From an uncultured Bacteroidota bacterium (lineage in GTDB: Bacteria; Bacteroidota; Bacteroidia; Chitinophagales; Chitinophagaceae): DNA of 64,000 nt. How positions within the stretch are numbered: the stretch's first letter is position 1; each line of letters starts with the position of its first letter. Positions 47,729 through 56,478 of the stretch are shown here, in pieces. The notes below the pieces were generated by a model. The model searched no databases and was not told the origin of the DNA. It saw nothing but the letters and a program-made list of their open reading frames with translations. Location: assembly GCA_903819975.1 (NCBI GenBank), contig CAIJFI010000002.1, positions 1 to 64,000 of the forward strand, in the 5' to 3' direction. Made by a program: the position numbers and the translations under genes.

Positions 47729-48850
47729 ATGAAAGTAGGTATTTTAGGTGGCGGACAATTAGGTAGAATGCTTTTACAAGCAGCTGCCAACTACGATGTA
47801 ACTACTTTTGTTTTAGAAAATGACCCTACCTGCCCTGCGGCCCATTTATGCCACAATTTTGTGCTTGGCAATATTAATGACTACGACACTGTTTATAATT
47901 TCGGAAAACATTTAGACGCATTAACAATTGAAATTGAAGCAGTCAATGTGGACGCTTTAGAACAACTAGAAAAAGAAGGTGTTAAAGTTTACCCTACCCC
48001 TGCTGCCATTAGAATTATCAAAAACAAAATACTGCAAAAACAATTTTACGCAGACAACGAAATTCCTAGTTCCGCATTTCACATTACACAAAGCAGTTCT
48101 GATTTATTAAAACATATAGATTTTTTACCTGCAGTTCATAAATTAGGCGAAGGTGGATATGACGGCAAAGGTGTACAAGTAATTAATAACGAAAGTGAAA
48201 TTGAATTAGGTTTCAATGCCCCTTCTGTTTTAGAAAAGAAAATTAATATTCAAAAGGAAATTGCACTAATTGTTGCTATGGACGCAAACGGCAAAACAAT
48301 TATTTATCCTCCTGCTGAAATGATTTTTGATCCGGTATATAATTTATTAGACTACCAATTAAGTCCTGCGAAATTGGAGGAAAAACAATTATGGAAAGCC
48401 GAAGCCATTGCACGTAAAGTGGTTAACGGTTTAAAAAGTCCAGGCTTATTTGCCATTGAATTATTTATTGACCACCAAGGTGATGTTAGGGTGAACGAAG
48501 CAGCACCTCGTGTGCATAATAGCGGCCACCATACCATTGAAGCCAACTATAGCAGCCAATATGATATGTTATTAAGAATATTATTGAATTATCCTTTAGG
48601 AAATCCAACTGCTATTTTACCATCGGCAATTGTAAACATTATTGGTGCCGAAGGCTTTAGCGGAGACGCAGTTTATGAAGGATTAGATGAAGTACTAAAA
48701 ATGGACAATGTGTTTGTGCATTTATATGGAAAGAAACAAACCAAGCCTGGCCGCAAAATGGGACACGTAACTATTATAAGTAGCGATTATCAGGATTTAA
48801 CCCATAAAGCAAATAAAATAAAACATACATTAAAGGTAGGAACTAAATAA
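47729..48850 (+). CDS. purK: 5-(carboxyamino)imidazole ribonucleotide synthase PurK
   Basis: 373 residues, an ATP-grasp enzyme making N5-CAIR from AIR, bicarbonate and ATP in purine synthesis. Visible signatures are the N-terminal GILGGGQLGRML (3-14), ATP-grasp segments HKLGEGGYDGKGVQV and EKKINIQKEIALIVA, and the active-site stretch VNEAAPRVHNSGHHTIEA. The length is normal for the family. It is monocistronic by layout: divergent from the ABC gene and convergent with the DUF3078 gene 25 bp away. The partner mutase PurE is not in the window. Confidence 0.97.
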   Translation: MKVGILGGGQLGRMLLQAAANYDVTTFVLENDPTCPAAHLCHNFVLGNINDYDTVYNFGKHLDALTIEIEAVNVDALEQLEKEGVKVYPTPAAIRIIKNKILQKQFYADNEIPSSAFHITQSSSDLLKHIDFLPAVHKLGEGGYDGKGVQVINNESEIELGFNAPSVLEKKINIQKEIALIVAMDANGKTIIYPPAEMIFDPVYNLLDYQLSPAKLEEKQLWKAEAIARKVVNGLKSPGLFAIELFIDHQGDVRVNEAAPRVHNSGHHTIEANYSSQYDMLLRILLNYPLGNPTAILPSAIVNIIGAEGFSGDAVYEGLDEVLKMDNVFVHLYGKKQTKPGRKMGHVTIISSDYQDLTHKANKIKHTLKVGTK

Positions 48851-48875
48851 ATGGGATTTAAATAGCAACAAAAAA

Positions 48876-49877
48876 CTATTTGTTTGTTGTTGTACCTGCA
48901 TTTCCTGCTATCATCACTTTAGGTTTTGCAATGATCTTTTTAACTTGTAATGGCTTAACATATCCAATTCCAATTATACTTTTAAGCTGAAGCCCTGGAG
49001 AATTTTTATTGGCACCAAAAATGCGAATCTTGTCATCATACATCGCATCTAAACTATAAGTTGCAGCAAAGTTTTTATTTAATTTAAACATGAATAAATT
49101 AGTCATGTAAAAATTTACATTCTCTGGCTTTTGATAATAATTTGAGAAAAAATCGGCCCTTCCTTTATAAGTAATATTTGGAGCAATATTATTGCTATAG
49201 TTAATTGTTACAAACAAACCCGTTTCTCTAAATACATGCTTGCCTGGGTCCACACCATATTTACCTAATGCAGACAATTTACTATTTAAGACCAAAGTAC
49301 TACGGGATGTTAACGGAGAAAAGAATACCGATAAATTAGTATTGGGTTTGTAATCCACCCCGGCAGAAAGAATAATATAAGCAGGTGATAAAAAGCTAGA
49401 AGTAAAAGTAGAATTGGTTCCACTAAAACTATACCCATCAAATACCTGAGAACGAAAGTTGAATAATCCTGAAAGATACAACTTCCCAACAGAATCAATC
49501 TTGTATCCATATTTACTTAACACGTCTACTCTATCGTCATTCTTGCGACCTCCTAAACTGGTAGATTGCATATACCCCAAGTTTACATCCACATTATTGT
49601 CCCAGTTTTGACGTGGCTTTTGATAGAAAGCGAAATAATTAAAGTAACTCGTAAGGGCCATGTTAAAATTATCACCACCAGCAGCCCAGTTACTTAATGA
49701 ACTTTGAGATAAATTAAAATTATAAAGTCCGCCTGTCTTCCAGTTCCAATAACTTGTATCTGCATCCTTCTTAATACTTCTAGATGTTTCTGAACGCAAT
49801 TTTGCAACCACTAAATCTTGTGCAAATGACAAATTAAACGTAAACCCTAAAGCAAAGAATACAAGCCATTTCTTCAT
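48876..49877 (-). CDS. DUF3078 family outer-membrane-type protein
   Basis: 333 residues with a signal peptide (to about 19, LSFAQ). DUF3078 features are WNWKTGGLYNFNLSQSSLSNWAAGGDNFNMAL near the N-terminus and many alternating strands with aromatic ends (FNYFAFYQKPRQNWDNNVDVNLGYMQS, TYSLDAMYDDKIRIFG). A beta-barrel in the outer membrane is likely from the pattern. No function is known for the family. A TATCTTTG box (49894-49901, minus strand) lies 16 bp before the ATG and is a good promoter candidate. The gene is alone on its strand here. Confidence 0.87.
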   Translation of the reverse strand: MKKWLVFFALGFTFNLSFAQDLVVAKLRSETSRSIKKDADTSYWNWKTGGLYNFNLSQSSLSNWAAGGDNFNMALTSYFNYFAFYQKPRQNWDNNVDVNLGYMQSTSLGGRKNDDRVDVLSKYGYKIDSVGKLYLSGLFNFRSQVFDGYSFSGTNSTFTSSFLSPAYIILSAGVDYKPNTNLSVFFSPLTSRSTLVLNSKLSALGKYGVDPGKHVFRETGLFVTINYSNNIAPNITYKGRADFFSNYYQKPENVNFYMTNLFMFKLNKNFAATYSLDAMYDDKIRIFGANKNSPGLQLKSIIGIGYVKPLQVKKIIAKPKVMIAGNAGTTTNK

Positions 49878-49893
49878 AATCCAATGATTTTAC

Positions 49894-49901
49894 CAAAGAT
49901 A
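49894..49901 (-). promoter_or_regulatory. Putative -7 promoter box (TATCTTTG) of the DUF3078 gene
   Basis: Exact TAnnTTTG match on the minus strand, 16 bp upstream of the ATG at 49877. A clear -33 TTTG element is not seen. Confidence 0.45.
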
Positions 49902-50035
49902 CTAATTATTATAAGGCCTTGATTGCTAGACATATATATTAATAAAATACATGAATCATTCAATTAATAACCAATTCATTATCAAATAATTAGCAGTTAC
50001 AGTATGACAAGATGACACATTCAATCTATTTTTAC

Positions 50036-50043
50036 TAAATTTG
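50036..50043 (+). promoter_or_regulatory. Putative -7 promoter box (TAAATTTG) of the miaB operon
   Basis: Exact TAnnTTTG match 28 bp before the miaB ATG. It is probably the main promoter for the five-gene unit that ends at the terminator near 54480. Confidence 0.45.
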
Positions 50044-50071
50044 CAGACTAAACAATTAGCAAGATCTATTC

Positions 50072-51493
50072 ATGGAATTATACGCGAACGATACTAAGAC
50101 GCACGACGAAACAAGACAAGGGGAAGCATTTGAGTCAAATAGCCCTAAAAAGCACTTTAATAAGTTCTTTTATGTAGAGAGTTATGGTTGTGCAATGAAT
50201 TTTGCAGACAGTGAAGTAGTAGCCTCAATCCTTGAAAATAACGGATATGGAAGTACTAGACAAGCCGAACAAGCCGATTTAATATTGGTTAATACTTGTT
50301 CGGTACGTGAAAAAGCAGAGCAAACCGTACGTAAACGATTAACTGAATTTAAGAAATTAAAAGTAGCGAAGCCAGCATTATTAGTTGGCATATTAGGCTG
50401 TATGGCGGAGCGTTTGAAATCACAATTATTAGAGGAAGAAAAATTAGTGGATATTGTTGTTGGACCTGATGCATATAGAACACTACCCGATTTAATTGTA
50501 GAAGCTGGAACAGGACAAAAAGCAGTGAATGTTATTTTAAGTAGAGACGAAACATATGGGGACATTGCACCAGTAAGATTAGATAGTAATGGAATAAGTG
50601 GATTTGTTTCCATTATGCGTGGATGTAATAATATGTGTAGCTTTTGTGTAGTGCCTTTCACACGTGGTCGTGAGCGAAGCCGAGATGCATTTAGTATTGT
50701 AGCAGAAGCTAGAGACTTATTTGAAAAGGGTTACAAAGAAATTACTTTATTAGGTCAAAACGTAGATAGTTATTATTGGAACAATCCCGAAACAAATATT
50801 TCTGTAACCTTTGCGCAATTATTAGAAAGTGTTGCTTTAATTGATCCTAGTTTAAGGGTTCGTTTTAGTACCTCACATCCAAAAGATATTACAGACGAGG
50901 TTTTGTTTACAATGGCTAAACACCCTAATATTTGTAAATATATTCACTTGCCTGTTCAAAGTGGTAGCACTAGAATGTTGCAATTAATGAATCGTACTTA
51001 TACTAGAGAATGGTATTTATCAAAAGTAGCGCGCATTAAAGAAATCATGCCTGAATGTAGTATTTCGGCTGATATCATCGCAGGTTTTTGTACAGAAACC
51101 GAAGCGGATCATCAGGATACCATTAGCATTATGAAAGAGGCGAATTACGATTACAGTTATATGTATTTTTATTCGGAGCGCCCTGGAACCCTTGCTGCTA
51201 AAAGGTATGAAGATGATATTCCTGAGGAAGTAAAGAAAAGAAGATTACAAGAAATTGTAGATGTGCAATGGATTTTATCAAATGAGAGTAATAAAAAAGA
51301 TGTTGGTAAAACATTTGAGATTTTAATTGAAGGCAATAGTAAAAAAAGTGCCGATGAGTGGATGGGACGTAACAGCCAAAACAAAGTAATTGTATTTCCT
51401 AAAGGAGATCATGGATTTAAAAAAGGCGATTACGTAAATGTATTAGTGAACGATTTTACAAAAGGTACTTTATTGGGAACTGTAGTTTTATAA
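50072..51493 (+). CDS. miaB: tRNA-2-methylthio-N6-dimethylallyladenosine synthase MiaB
   Basis: 473 residues of the methylthiotransferase family. The N-terminal UPF0004 domain carries three cluster-binding cysteines in [26 protein letters not shown] and [11 protein letters not shown]. The radical SAM motif CxxxCxxC is in [31 protein letters not shown]-binding domain closes the protein ([20 protein letters not shown] and [16 protein letters not shown]). It adds a methylthio group at position 37 of tRNAs reading UNN codons. MSFCVVP and RGRERSR point to MiaB rather than RimO or MtaB. It is the first gene of a unit continuing into the sigma-54-type regulator 21 bp later. Confidence 0.97.
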   Translation: MELYANDTKTHDETRQGEAFESNSPKKHFNKFFYVESYGCAMNFADSEVVASILENNGYGSTRQAEQADLILVNTCSVREKAEQTVRKRLTEFKKLKVAKPALLVGILGCMAERLKSQLLEEEKLVDIVVGPDAYRTLPDLIVEAGTGQKAVNVILSRDETYGDIAPVRLDSNGISGFVSIMRGCNNMCSFCVVPFTRGRERSRDAFSIVAEARDLFEKGYKEITLLGQNVDSYYWNNPETNISVTFAQLLESVALIDPSLRVRFSTSHPKDITDEVLFTMAKHPNICKYIHLPVQSGSTRMLQLMNRTYTREWYLSKVARIKEIMPECSISADIIAGFCTETEADHQDTISIMKEANYDYSYMYFYSERPGTLAAKRYEDDIPEEVKKRRLQEIVDVQWILSNESNKKDVGKTFEILIEGNSKKSADEWMGRNSQNKVIVFPKGDHGFKKGDYVNVLVNDFTKGTLLGTVVL

Positions 51494-51514
51494 AGTAGCT
51501 ATAAAAAGAATATT

Positions 51515-52783
51515 ATGGATTTGCAATCATTAAAAAACAGGTTTAGCATTATTGGCAACACGCCTTCGCTTAACCATGCATTAAATACTGCCGAACAGGT
51601 TGCAGCAACCGATTTGACTGTATTGATTGTAGGAGAATCTGGGGTTGGAAAGGAAGTATTTTCTCAAATCATACATAGTTTGTCGTCAAGAAAACACAAT
51701 CCTTTTATTGCTGTTAACTGTGGCGCAATCCCTGAAGGAACTATTGACTCTGAATTATTCGGTCACGAGAAAGGTTCATTTACTGGAGCCGTTGATAGCC
51801 GTAAAGGATATTTTGAAACAGTAAACGGAGGTACGATATTTTTAGATGAGATTGGAGAAATGCCATTGGGTACACAAGCACGTTTATTACGTGTTTTAGA
51901 AACAGGTGAATTTATAAGAGTCGGTTCTTCCAAAGTTCAAAAAACGGATGTACGTGTTATTGCAGCTACCAATCGTGAATTAATGGAATTCACACAAAAA
52001 GGAAAGTTTAGAGAGGATTTATACTATAGATTAAACACGGTGCCTATTCGTGTTCCGAGTTTAAGAGATCGTAAGGAAGATATTCCATTATTGTTCCGAA
52101 AATTTGTGGTGGATTTTGCTGAAAAATATAAGACTAAACCAATTTTTTTAGATGAGGAAGCGCGTGCACTACTTACTACTTATAGTTGGCCAGGAAATGT
52201 GCGTGAATTAAAAAATATTGCAGAACAAATTTCGGTTCTTAGCACAACAGACCAGATTAATGCACAAATCCTAAATGGGTTTTTACCACAAGCCACAAAA
52301 CACAATACGCCAATGGTTACGGGTGGCCCTGTAGGCGAATTTGCAAACGAAAGAGAAATCTTATATAAATTATTCTTTGACATGAAAAAAGATGTTAATG
52401 AATTAAAAAAGATGTTCTTTGAGATTTTACAAAATCCATCTATTGCTAGTCAAGCGGGTAATTTCACAAGGGAATCTATGATGAACGAATTAAAAGAGGA
52501 TATCACTCCTAATAATTCGCATAACAGTATCCCCTCACCTGCTAATACCCAACCAGTTTTGCCTCCTGCTCAATTTAATAATAGCCAGCCATTAATATTA
52601 GACAACGATTTGCAAGGGCATTATGAGGTTGACGAGTCTTTAAATATTATGGATAAAGAAAAAGAGTTAATTTTAAAGGCGTTAAAAAAGCATCGTGGTC
52701 GAAGGAAAGATGCTGCAACCGATTTAGGCATAAGCGAAAGAACCCTTTACAGAAAAATTAAAGAATATAACATTGAAGAATAA
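51515..52783 (+). CDS. Sigma-54-interacting transcriptional activator lacking a receiver domain
   Basis: 422 residues. The AAA+ domain starts almost at the N-terminus: Walker A GESGVGKE (40-47), Walker B TIFLDEIGEM (about 107-116), and the sensor segment VRVIAATNRELM. The sigma-54-contacting loop is GSFTGA (87-92) in place of the usual GAFTGA. A poorly conserved, Pro/Asn-rich linker (about 250-375) leads to a Fis-type helix-turn-helix at 385-420 (HRGRRKDAATDLGISERTLYRKIKEY). There is no receiver, GAF or PAS input domain, so control must be through abundance, a partner protein or the linker. It is embedded between miaB and lptE, overlapping lptE by 11 bp, as seen in many Bacteroidota. Its regulon cannot be read here. 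Confidence 0.92.
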   Translation: MDLQSLKNRFSIIGNTPSLNHALNTAEQVAATDLTVLIVGESGVGKEVFSQIIHSLSSRKHNPFIAVNCGAIPEGTIDSELFGHEKGSFTGAVDSRKGYFETVNGGTIFLDEIGEMPLGTQARLLRVLETGEFIRVGSSKVQKTDVRVIAATNRELMEFTQKGKFREDLYYRLNTVPIRVPSLRDRKEDIPLLFRKFVVDFAEKYKTKPIFLDEEARALLTTYSWPGNVRELKNIAEQISVLSTTDQINAQILNGFLPQATKHNTPMVTGGPVGEFANEREILYKLFFDMKKDVNELKKMFFEILQNPSIASQAGNFTRESMMNELKEDITPNNSHNSIPSPANTQPVLPPAQFNNSQPLILDNDLQGHYEVDESLNIMDKEKELILKALKKHRGRRKDAATDLGISERTLYRKIKEYNIEE

Positions 52784-53309
52784 TTACCCAATAATTAAAT
52801 ATTTACGCAAATATATTTTTGCAATAGTATTTTTCTGCATCATGTCAATGATATCAGGATGTGGCATTTATACTTTCAGAGATGCAGTAATTCCTGACAA
52901 TATCAAAACAGTTAAGATTGGTTTTATTGAGAACAAAGCAAGATATGTAAACCCTCAGTTAGCCCCTTTGTTAACCGACAAGTTGCAACAAAAAATTATT
53001 GGTCAAACTAAATTAACTAGAACCAATAGCGATGATGCGCATTATCAAATTTTTGCAACCATCACTAATTACGATCCAACTCAAACCGTAGGTGTAAGTG
53101 CACAACAAGCCACTACCAACCGTTTAACCGTTACAGTTCATGTTATATTAAAAAAGACGCTTGAAAATAAAGAACAAGAATTTGATGTGTCACGAAATTT
53201 CGACTTCGCAGCTTCTCTTAGTTTAAATCAGGCGGAAGGACAATTAATGGATGAAATTGTTCGTAATATAACTGACGATATCTTTAATCAAATATTTTCA
53301 AACTGGTAA
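52773..53309 (+). CDS. lptE: LptE-like LPS-assembly lipoprotein
   Basis: 178 residues from a TTG start that overlaps the preceding gene by 11 bp. That start gives a full lipoprotein signal peptide: charged KNNYPIIKYLRK, a hydrophobic IFAIVFFCIMSMI, then lipobox ISGC with the modified Cys at about residue 30. A later ATG would leave almost no signal. Family signatures follow: CGIYTFRDAVIPDNIKTVKI, NPQLAPLLTDKLQQKI and the strand-rich core with TVGVSAQQATTNRLTVTV. LptE plugs the LptD barrel in the outer membrane for LPS export. The separate lptD gene is not in the window. Confidence 0.9.
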   Translation: MKNNYPIIKYLRKYIFAIVFFCIMSMISGCGIYTFRDAVIPDNIKTVKIGFIENKARYVNPQLAPLLTDKLQQKIIGQTKLTRTNSDDAHYQIFATITNYDPTQTVGVSAQQATTNRLTVTVHVILKKTLENKEQEFDVSRNFDFAASLSLNQAEGQLMDEIVRNITDDIFNQIFSNW

Positions 53310-53310
53310 T

Positions 53311-54030
53311 ATGACCCCTGCTATTATAAATTCAATTTTGCATAAGTGGACTGGTCATGATGACTTAGCCAGTATTGAAACAAGCACCTTAGAAGCCTGT
53401 GTTAATGAAAATGCTTTTAATCCAAGCCTTCAATTAATATTAGCTAAGAAATATGAATTAGAACAGTCTCCGAATTATAAAGCTCAATTACAGAAAGCCA
53501 CAAGTTATTTCCCGTCCGCATTGCAATTGCACCAATGGTTAATAAATGAGGAGGAAGATGTAAAAACAGCTCCATTAGAAGAGAAATTAAATACCATCAT
53601 TTCAGAACAATTTGCTCAATTCAATGAGTCTGTAGAAAAGGAACAACTTGAATTTGAAAAAGAGACTCCAAAGATAGTGAAGGACTATTTTGAAGCTCAG
53701 GGCATTGAAATTGACCTTTCTAAGCTACCTCAGGATAAATTTACTAAGCAATTAAGGAGTTTTACAGCTTGGCTAAAGGTATTGAAGCAACAAGAGGAAA
53801 ATACCCCAAATTTGACCGAAATGGGCGAAGAACAAGAGAAAATTATCGCATTAATAGCCGAAAAAGCCAATAATGCGACTGATGTAATAACCGAGGCTAT
53901 GGCCGAAATATGGGAAAAACAAGGCAATAAACGTAAGGCAATTGACATCTATTCCAAATTAAGTTTTATTTTTCCTGAAAAATCCGTTTATTTTGCGTCT
54001 CGAATTGAACAATTAAAACAAAAGAACTAA
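53311..54030 (+). CDS. Uncharacterised helical protein with a C-terminal TPR-like motif
   Basis: 239 residues with no signal peptide or membrane segment; probably cytoplasmic. The middle is acidic and helical, likely coiled coil (EKLNTIISEQFAQFNESVEKEQLEFEKE, quoted as residues about 90-118). The C-terminus has one TPR-like pair (AEIWEKQGNKRKAIDIYSKLSFIFPE). The gene starts 1 bp after lptE and its stop shares a base with the secG ATG, so it is tightly coupled to both. The conserved position between envelope-biogenesis genes hints at a role there, but I do not recognise a function. Confidence 0.8.
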   Translation: MTPAIINSILHKWTGHDDLASIETSTLEACVNENAFNPSLQLILAKKYELEQSPNYKAQLQKATSYFPSALQLHQWLINEEEDVKTAPLEEKLNTIISEQFAQFNESVEKEQLEFEKETPKIVKDYFEAQGIEIDLSKLPQDKFTKQLRSFTAWLKVLKQQEENTPNLTEMGEEQEKIIALIAEKANNATDVITEAMAEIWEKQGNKRKAIDIYSKLSFIFPEKSVYFASRIEQLKQKN

Positions 54031-54401
54031 TGATTACTTTATTTATAATCTTAATGATTGCTGCTTGTATTGGACTAGGTTTTATGGTATTAATCCAAAA
54101 CCCAAAAGGTGGTGGTTTAAACGCTAATGTAGGTGGCTTGTCAAACAACTTTATGGGTGTTAAACAAACAACCGATGTATTAGAAAAAGGCACTTGGATC
54201 TTTGCAGCTGTAATTGCAGTTTTAGCAATGACATCTACCCTTTTCTTAAAATCTGCTGGAAGTAGTGATACAGAAAAAGGTTTATTAAACAAAGTAAACA
54301 CTTCGGCAACTGCTCCAACTGCAGCTCCTGTTCAAGCACCAGCAAATACTGCTACTGTGCCTGCACAAAATACACCTACAGCACCTGCAACTAAAAAATA
54401 A
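54030..54401 (+). CDS. secG: Preprotein translocase subunit SecG
   Basis: 123 residues. Two membrane helices (2-20 and about 52-70) are joined by the SecG loop MVLIQNPKGGGLNANVGGLSNNFMGVKQTTDVLEKGTW, given as residues about 18-55. The tail is Ala/Pro/Thr-rich low complexity (PTAAPVQAPANTATVPAQ), a common extension in Bacteroidota SecG. SecG assists SecYE in protein export at the inner membrane. It is the last gene before a strong terminator. Confidence 0.95.
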   Translation: MITLFIILMIAACIGLGFMVLIQNPKGGGLNANVGGLSNNFMGVKQTTDVLEKGTWIFAAVIAVLAMTSTLFLKSAGSSDTEKGLLNKVNTSATAPTAAPVQAPANTATVPAQNTPTAPATKK

Positions 54402-54447
54402 AATAGCTTTCCGCTCTAAGTGGAAAAATAGCTTTTATAAAATATTT

Positions 54448-54480
54448 ATCCCCGCCTCCAACAAGGTGGGGATTTTTATT
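54448..54480 (+). terminator. Rho-independent terminator after secG
   Basis: The stem ATCCCCGCC (54448-54456) pairs with GGTGGGGAT (54465-54473), with one G-T wobble and an 8-nt loop, followed by a T-rich tail. It separates the miaB-secG unit from mltG. Confidence 0.85.
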
Positions 54481-54492
54481 GTATTTTGAAAT

Positions 54493-55503
54493 ATGAAAAA
54501 GATTTTCTTTCTACTCCTTTTTGTCCTGCTTTGCTATGAGGCTTATAATGTGTTTGTAAAAACCACTCATTTCAATAAGGATCGTGCAAGTTTTGAATAC
54601 ACTAAAAATGGACTAGATGTATTAGCAGATTCATTAGTAGCCAATAAGATTATCCTAGACAAGCCTAGCTTTTTAGTAATGGCAAAGATTTTAAATGTAG
54701 AAACTAAAGCAAGGCCTGGTAAATTTTTAGTTAAGAAAAATACCAGCTTACTTTCGCTCATTCGCATGCTGCGTAATAACCAACAAGCTACAGTCAATTT
54801 TGTATTAAATAAAGTAAGAACTCGTGGTGAATTGGCAAGACTAGTTGAAAATACATTGTCTATGGACAGTACAACAGCTGCTGCATTTTTTAACAACAAT
54901 GATTCATTGGCTCCTTTTGGGACAGACACTACCCAGTTGTTAACTTTATTTATTCCAAATACCTATACCATGTATTGGTCCACATCACTTCCAAAGTTGA
55001 TGCAAAAAATGAAAGACCAACAAATTCTGTTTTGGAAAGCCAATAACCGACTTGAAAAAGCAAAATCAATTGGCATGACACCCGAACAGGTTTACACACT
55101 TGCCTCTATCGTAGACGAAGAATGTAATTACGATTCTGATAAATCTTTAATAGCTAGCGTTTATCAAAATAGACTTACTAAAAGCATGCCATTACAAGCT
55201 TGCCCAACTATTAAATATGCGATGCAGGATTTTACGCTAACCCGTATTTATGAAAAGTATTTGACCAACCCTTCTCCATACAATACTTATAAGCACAAAG
55301 GCCTGCCTCCTGGCCCTATTTGTACCCCAATGCCTAAAACCATTGATCTTGTATTGAATGCTCCAAAAACGGATTATCTTTACTTTGTAGCAAAGGCCGA
55401 TTTTAGTGGTTACCACCATTTTAGTGCTACATTCCAAGAACACAGTAAATTTGCAAAAGAATACCAGCTTAAATTAGATGAATACCAAAAAAAGAAACAC
55501 TAG
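54493..55503 (+). CDS. mltG: Endolytic murein transglycosylase MltG
   Basis: 336 residues. One N-terminal membrane helix (about 4-22) anchors a periplasmic YceG-type domain. A LysM-like region (about 75-95, GKFLVKKNTSLLSLIRML) precedes the catalytic part. Catalytic-site signatures are YTLASIVDEECNYDSDK (the catalytic Glu lies within DEE, 208-210), VYQNRLTKSMPLQACPTIKYAM and SPYNTYKHKGLPPGPICTP. MltG cuts nascent glycan strands and so sets their length. The final 26 bp overlap the start of the YihY gene. Confidence 0.95.
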   Translation: MKKIFFLLLFVLLCYEAYNVFVKTTHFNKDRASFEYTKNGLDVLADSLVANKIILDKPSFLVMAKILNVETKARPGKFLVKKNTSLLSLIRMLRNNQQATVNFVLNKVRTRGELARLVENTLSMDSTTAAAFFNNNDSLAPFGTDTTQLLTLFIPNTYTMYWSTSLPKLMQKMKDQQILFWKANNRLEKAKSIGMTPEQVYTLASIVDEECNYDSDKSLIASVYQNRLTKSMPLQACPTIKYAMQDFTLTRIYEKYLTNPSPYNTYKHKGLPPGPICTPMPKTIDLVLNAPKTDYLYFVAKADFSGYHHFSATFQEHSKFAKEYQLKLDEYQKKKH

Positions 55504-56473
55504 AGGCCGAATACCTTCTATTATCTTAAAGGTTATAATTGCATTTTTCAAAACGCTTTTTGGCCCAACTGTTGGCTTTTTAAAACGAAAGGCTAAGCAG
55601 GTATTTATTCCAGGATTCCAACATATTAATTTATATCAGGTAATTAAGTTCTTATTCAAACAATTAAATACACTTGGATTATACGATCGTGCATCGTCAA
55701 TTTCATTTAATTTAATCATGGCGCTGCCGGCAGGGTTTTTATTTTTATTTTCTTTGATACCATACTTCCCAAGGTATTTCAAAATAAAAAAGCAAATCCT
55801 TTCTTTATTTAAAGACATAGCGCCAAATTCTACTACTTATAATTTTATTTTAGAAATCATAAATGACTTATTAAGCTTACATGTAGGTATATTCTCTTTT
55901 GGATTTTTATTGCTCCTATTTTACGCATCCAATGCCATGACTGGTATTATCCGAAGCTTTGATAAATCTATTATGCAGAATAAACCCTTCTTTTTGCATC
56001 AAAGAATGAGGGCTATTCGTTTGACTATTATTCTTATGTTATTGGTATTTGCAAGCATCATGGTATTAATTGGGCAGGATCAACTTACCTCTTTGTTAAA
56101 AGCTGGTTTTGACATAAATCAAAGCACCATCTTGCCATACTGGAATACCTTACGATGGCTTATCATTGTGATGTTATTGTTTTTTGGAAATGCGTTTATT
56201 TATAAATTTGCTCCGCATATAAAAGAGAAATGGCCTTTGGCTTCACCAGGCGCCTTACTTTCAACAATACTTATGTTATTGACAACAGTAGGCTTCTCCT
56301 ATTGGGTAAACCATTTTAGTAGTTACAATAAAATTTATGGCTCAATTGGCACTGTATTGATTGTAATGAATATCGTATACATAAATGCCCTTATCCTTTT
56401 AATTGGATTTGAACTAAATGTAAGTATCGAATTAATTAAAAACGAGCAGGATAAAGTAGACTACTTTAACTAG
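55478..56473 (+). CDS. YihY/BrkB-family inner-membrane protein
   Basis: 331 residues with about six membrane helices. The family features are LGLYDRASSISFNLIMALPAGFLFLFSLIPYF in helix 1 (residues about 64-95), FYASNAMTGIIRSFDKS, and the C-terminal YGSIGTVLIVMNIVYINALILLIGFELNV. It was once annotated as ribonuclease BN, which is wrong for this family; the true function is unsettled. The N-terminus is strongly basic (KKRNTRGR). It overlaps mltG by 26 bp and converges on the next gene with 5 bp between stops. Confidence 0.92.
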   Translation: MNTKKRNTRGRIPSIILKVIIAFFKTLFGPTVGFLKRKAKQVFIPGFQHINLYQVIKFLFKQLNTLGLYDRASSISFNLIMALPAGFLFLFSLIPYFPRYFKIKKQILSLFKDIAPNSTTYNFILEIINDLLSLHVGIFSFGFLLLLFYASNAMTGIIRSFDKSIMQNKPFFLHQRMRAIRLTIILMLLVFASIMVLIGQDQLTSLLKAGFDINQSTILPYWNTLRWLIIVMLLFFGNAFIYKFAPHIKEKWPLASPGALLSTILMLLTTVGFSYWVNHFSSYNKIYGSIGTVLIVMNIVYINALILLIGFELNVSIELIKNEQDKVDYFN

Positions 56474-56478
56474 TACTA

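Noticed and set aside
50182..50661. 159-codon open stretch antisense to miaB
   Set aside because: It lies entirely inside miaB, whose cluster motifs are intact; composition is that of a shadow frame.
54567..54929. 120-codon open stretch antisense to mltG
   Set aside because: It lies wholly within mltG, which is well supported by its catalytic motifs.
55478..56473. Calling the YihY protein ribonuclease BN
   Set aside because: That old annotation was assigned to the wrong gene; this is a membrane protein with no nuclease motif.
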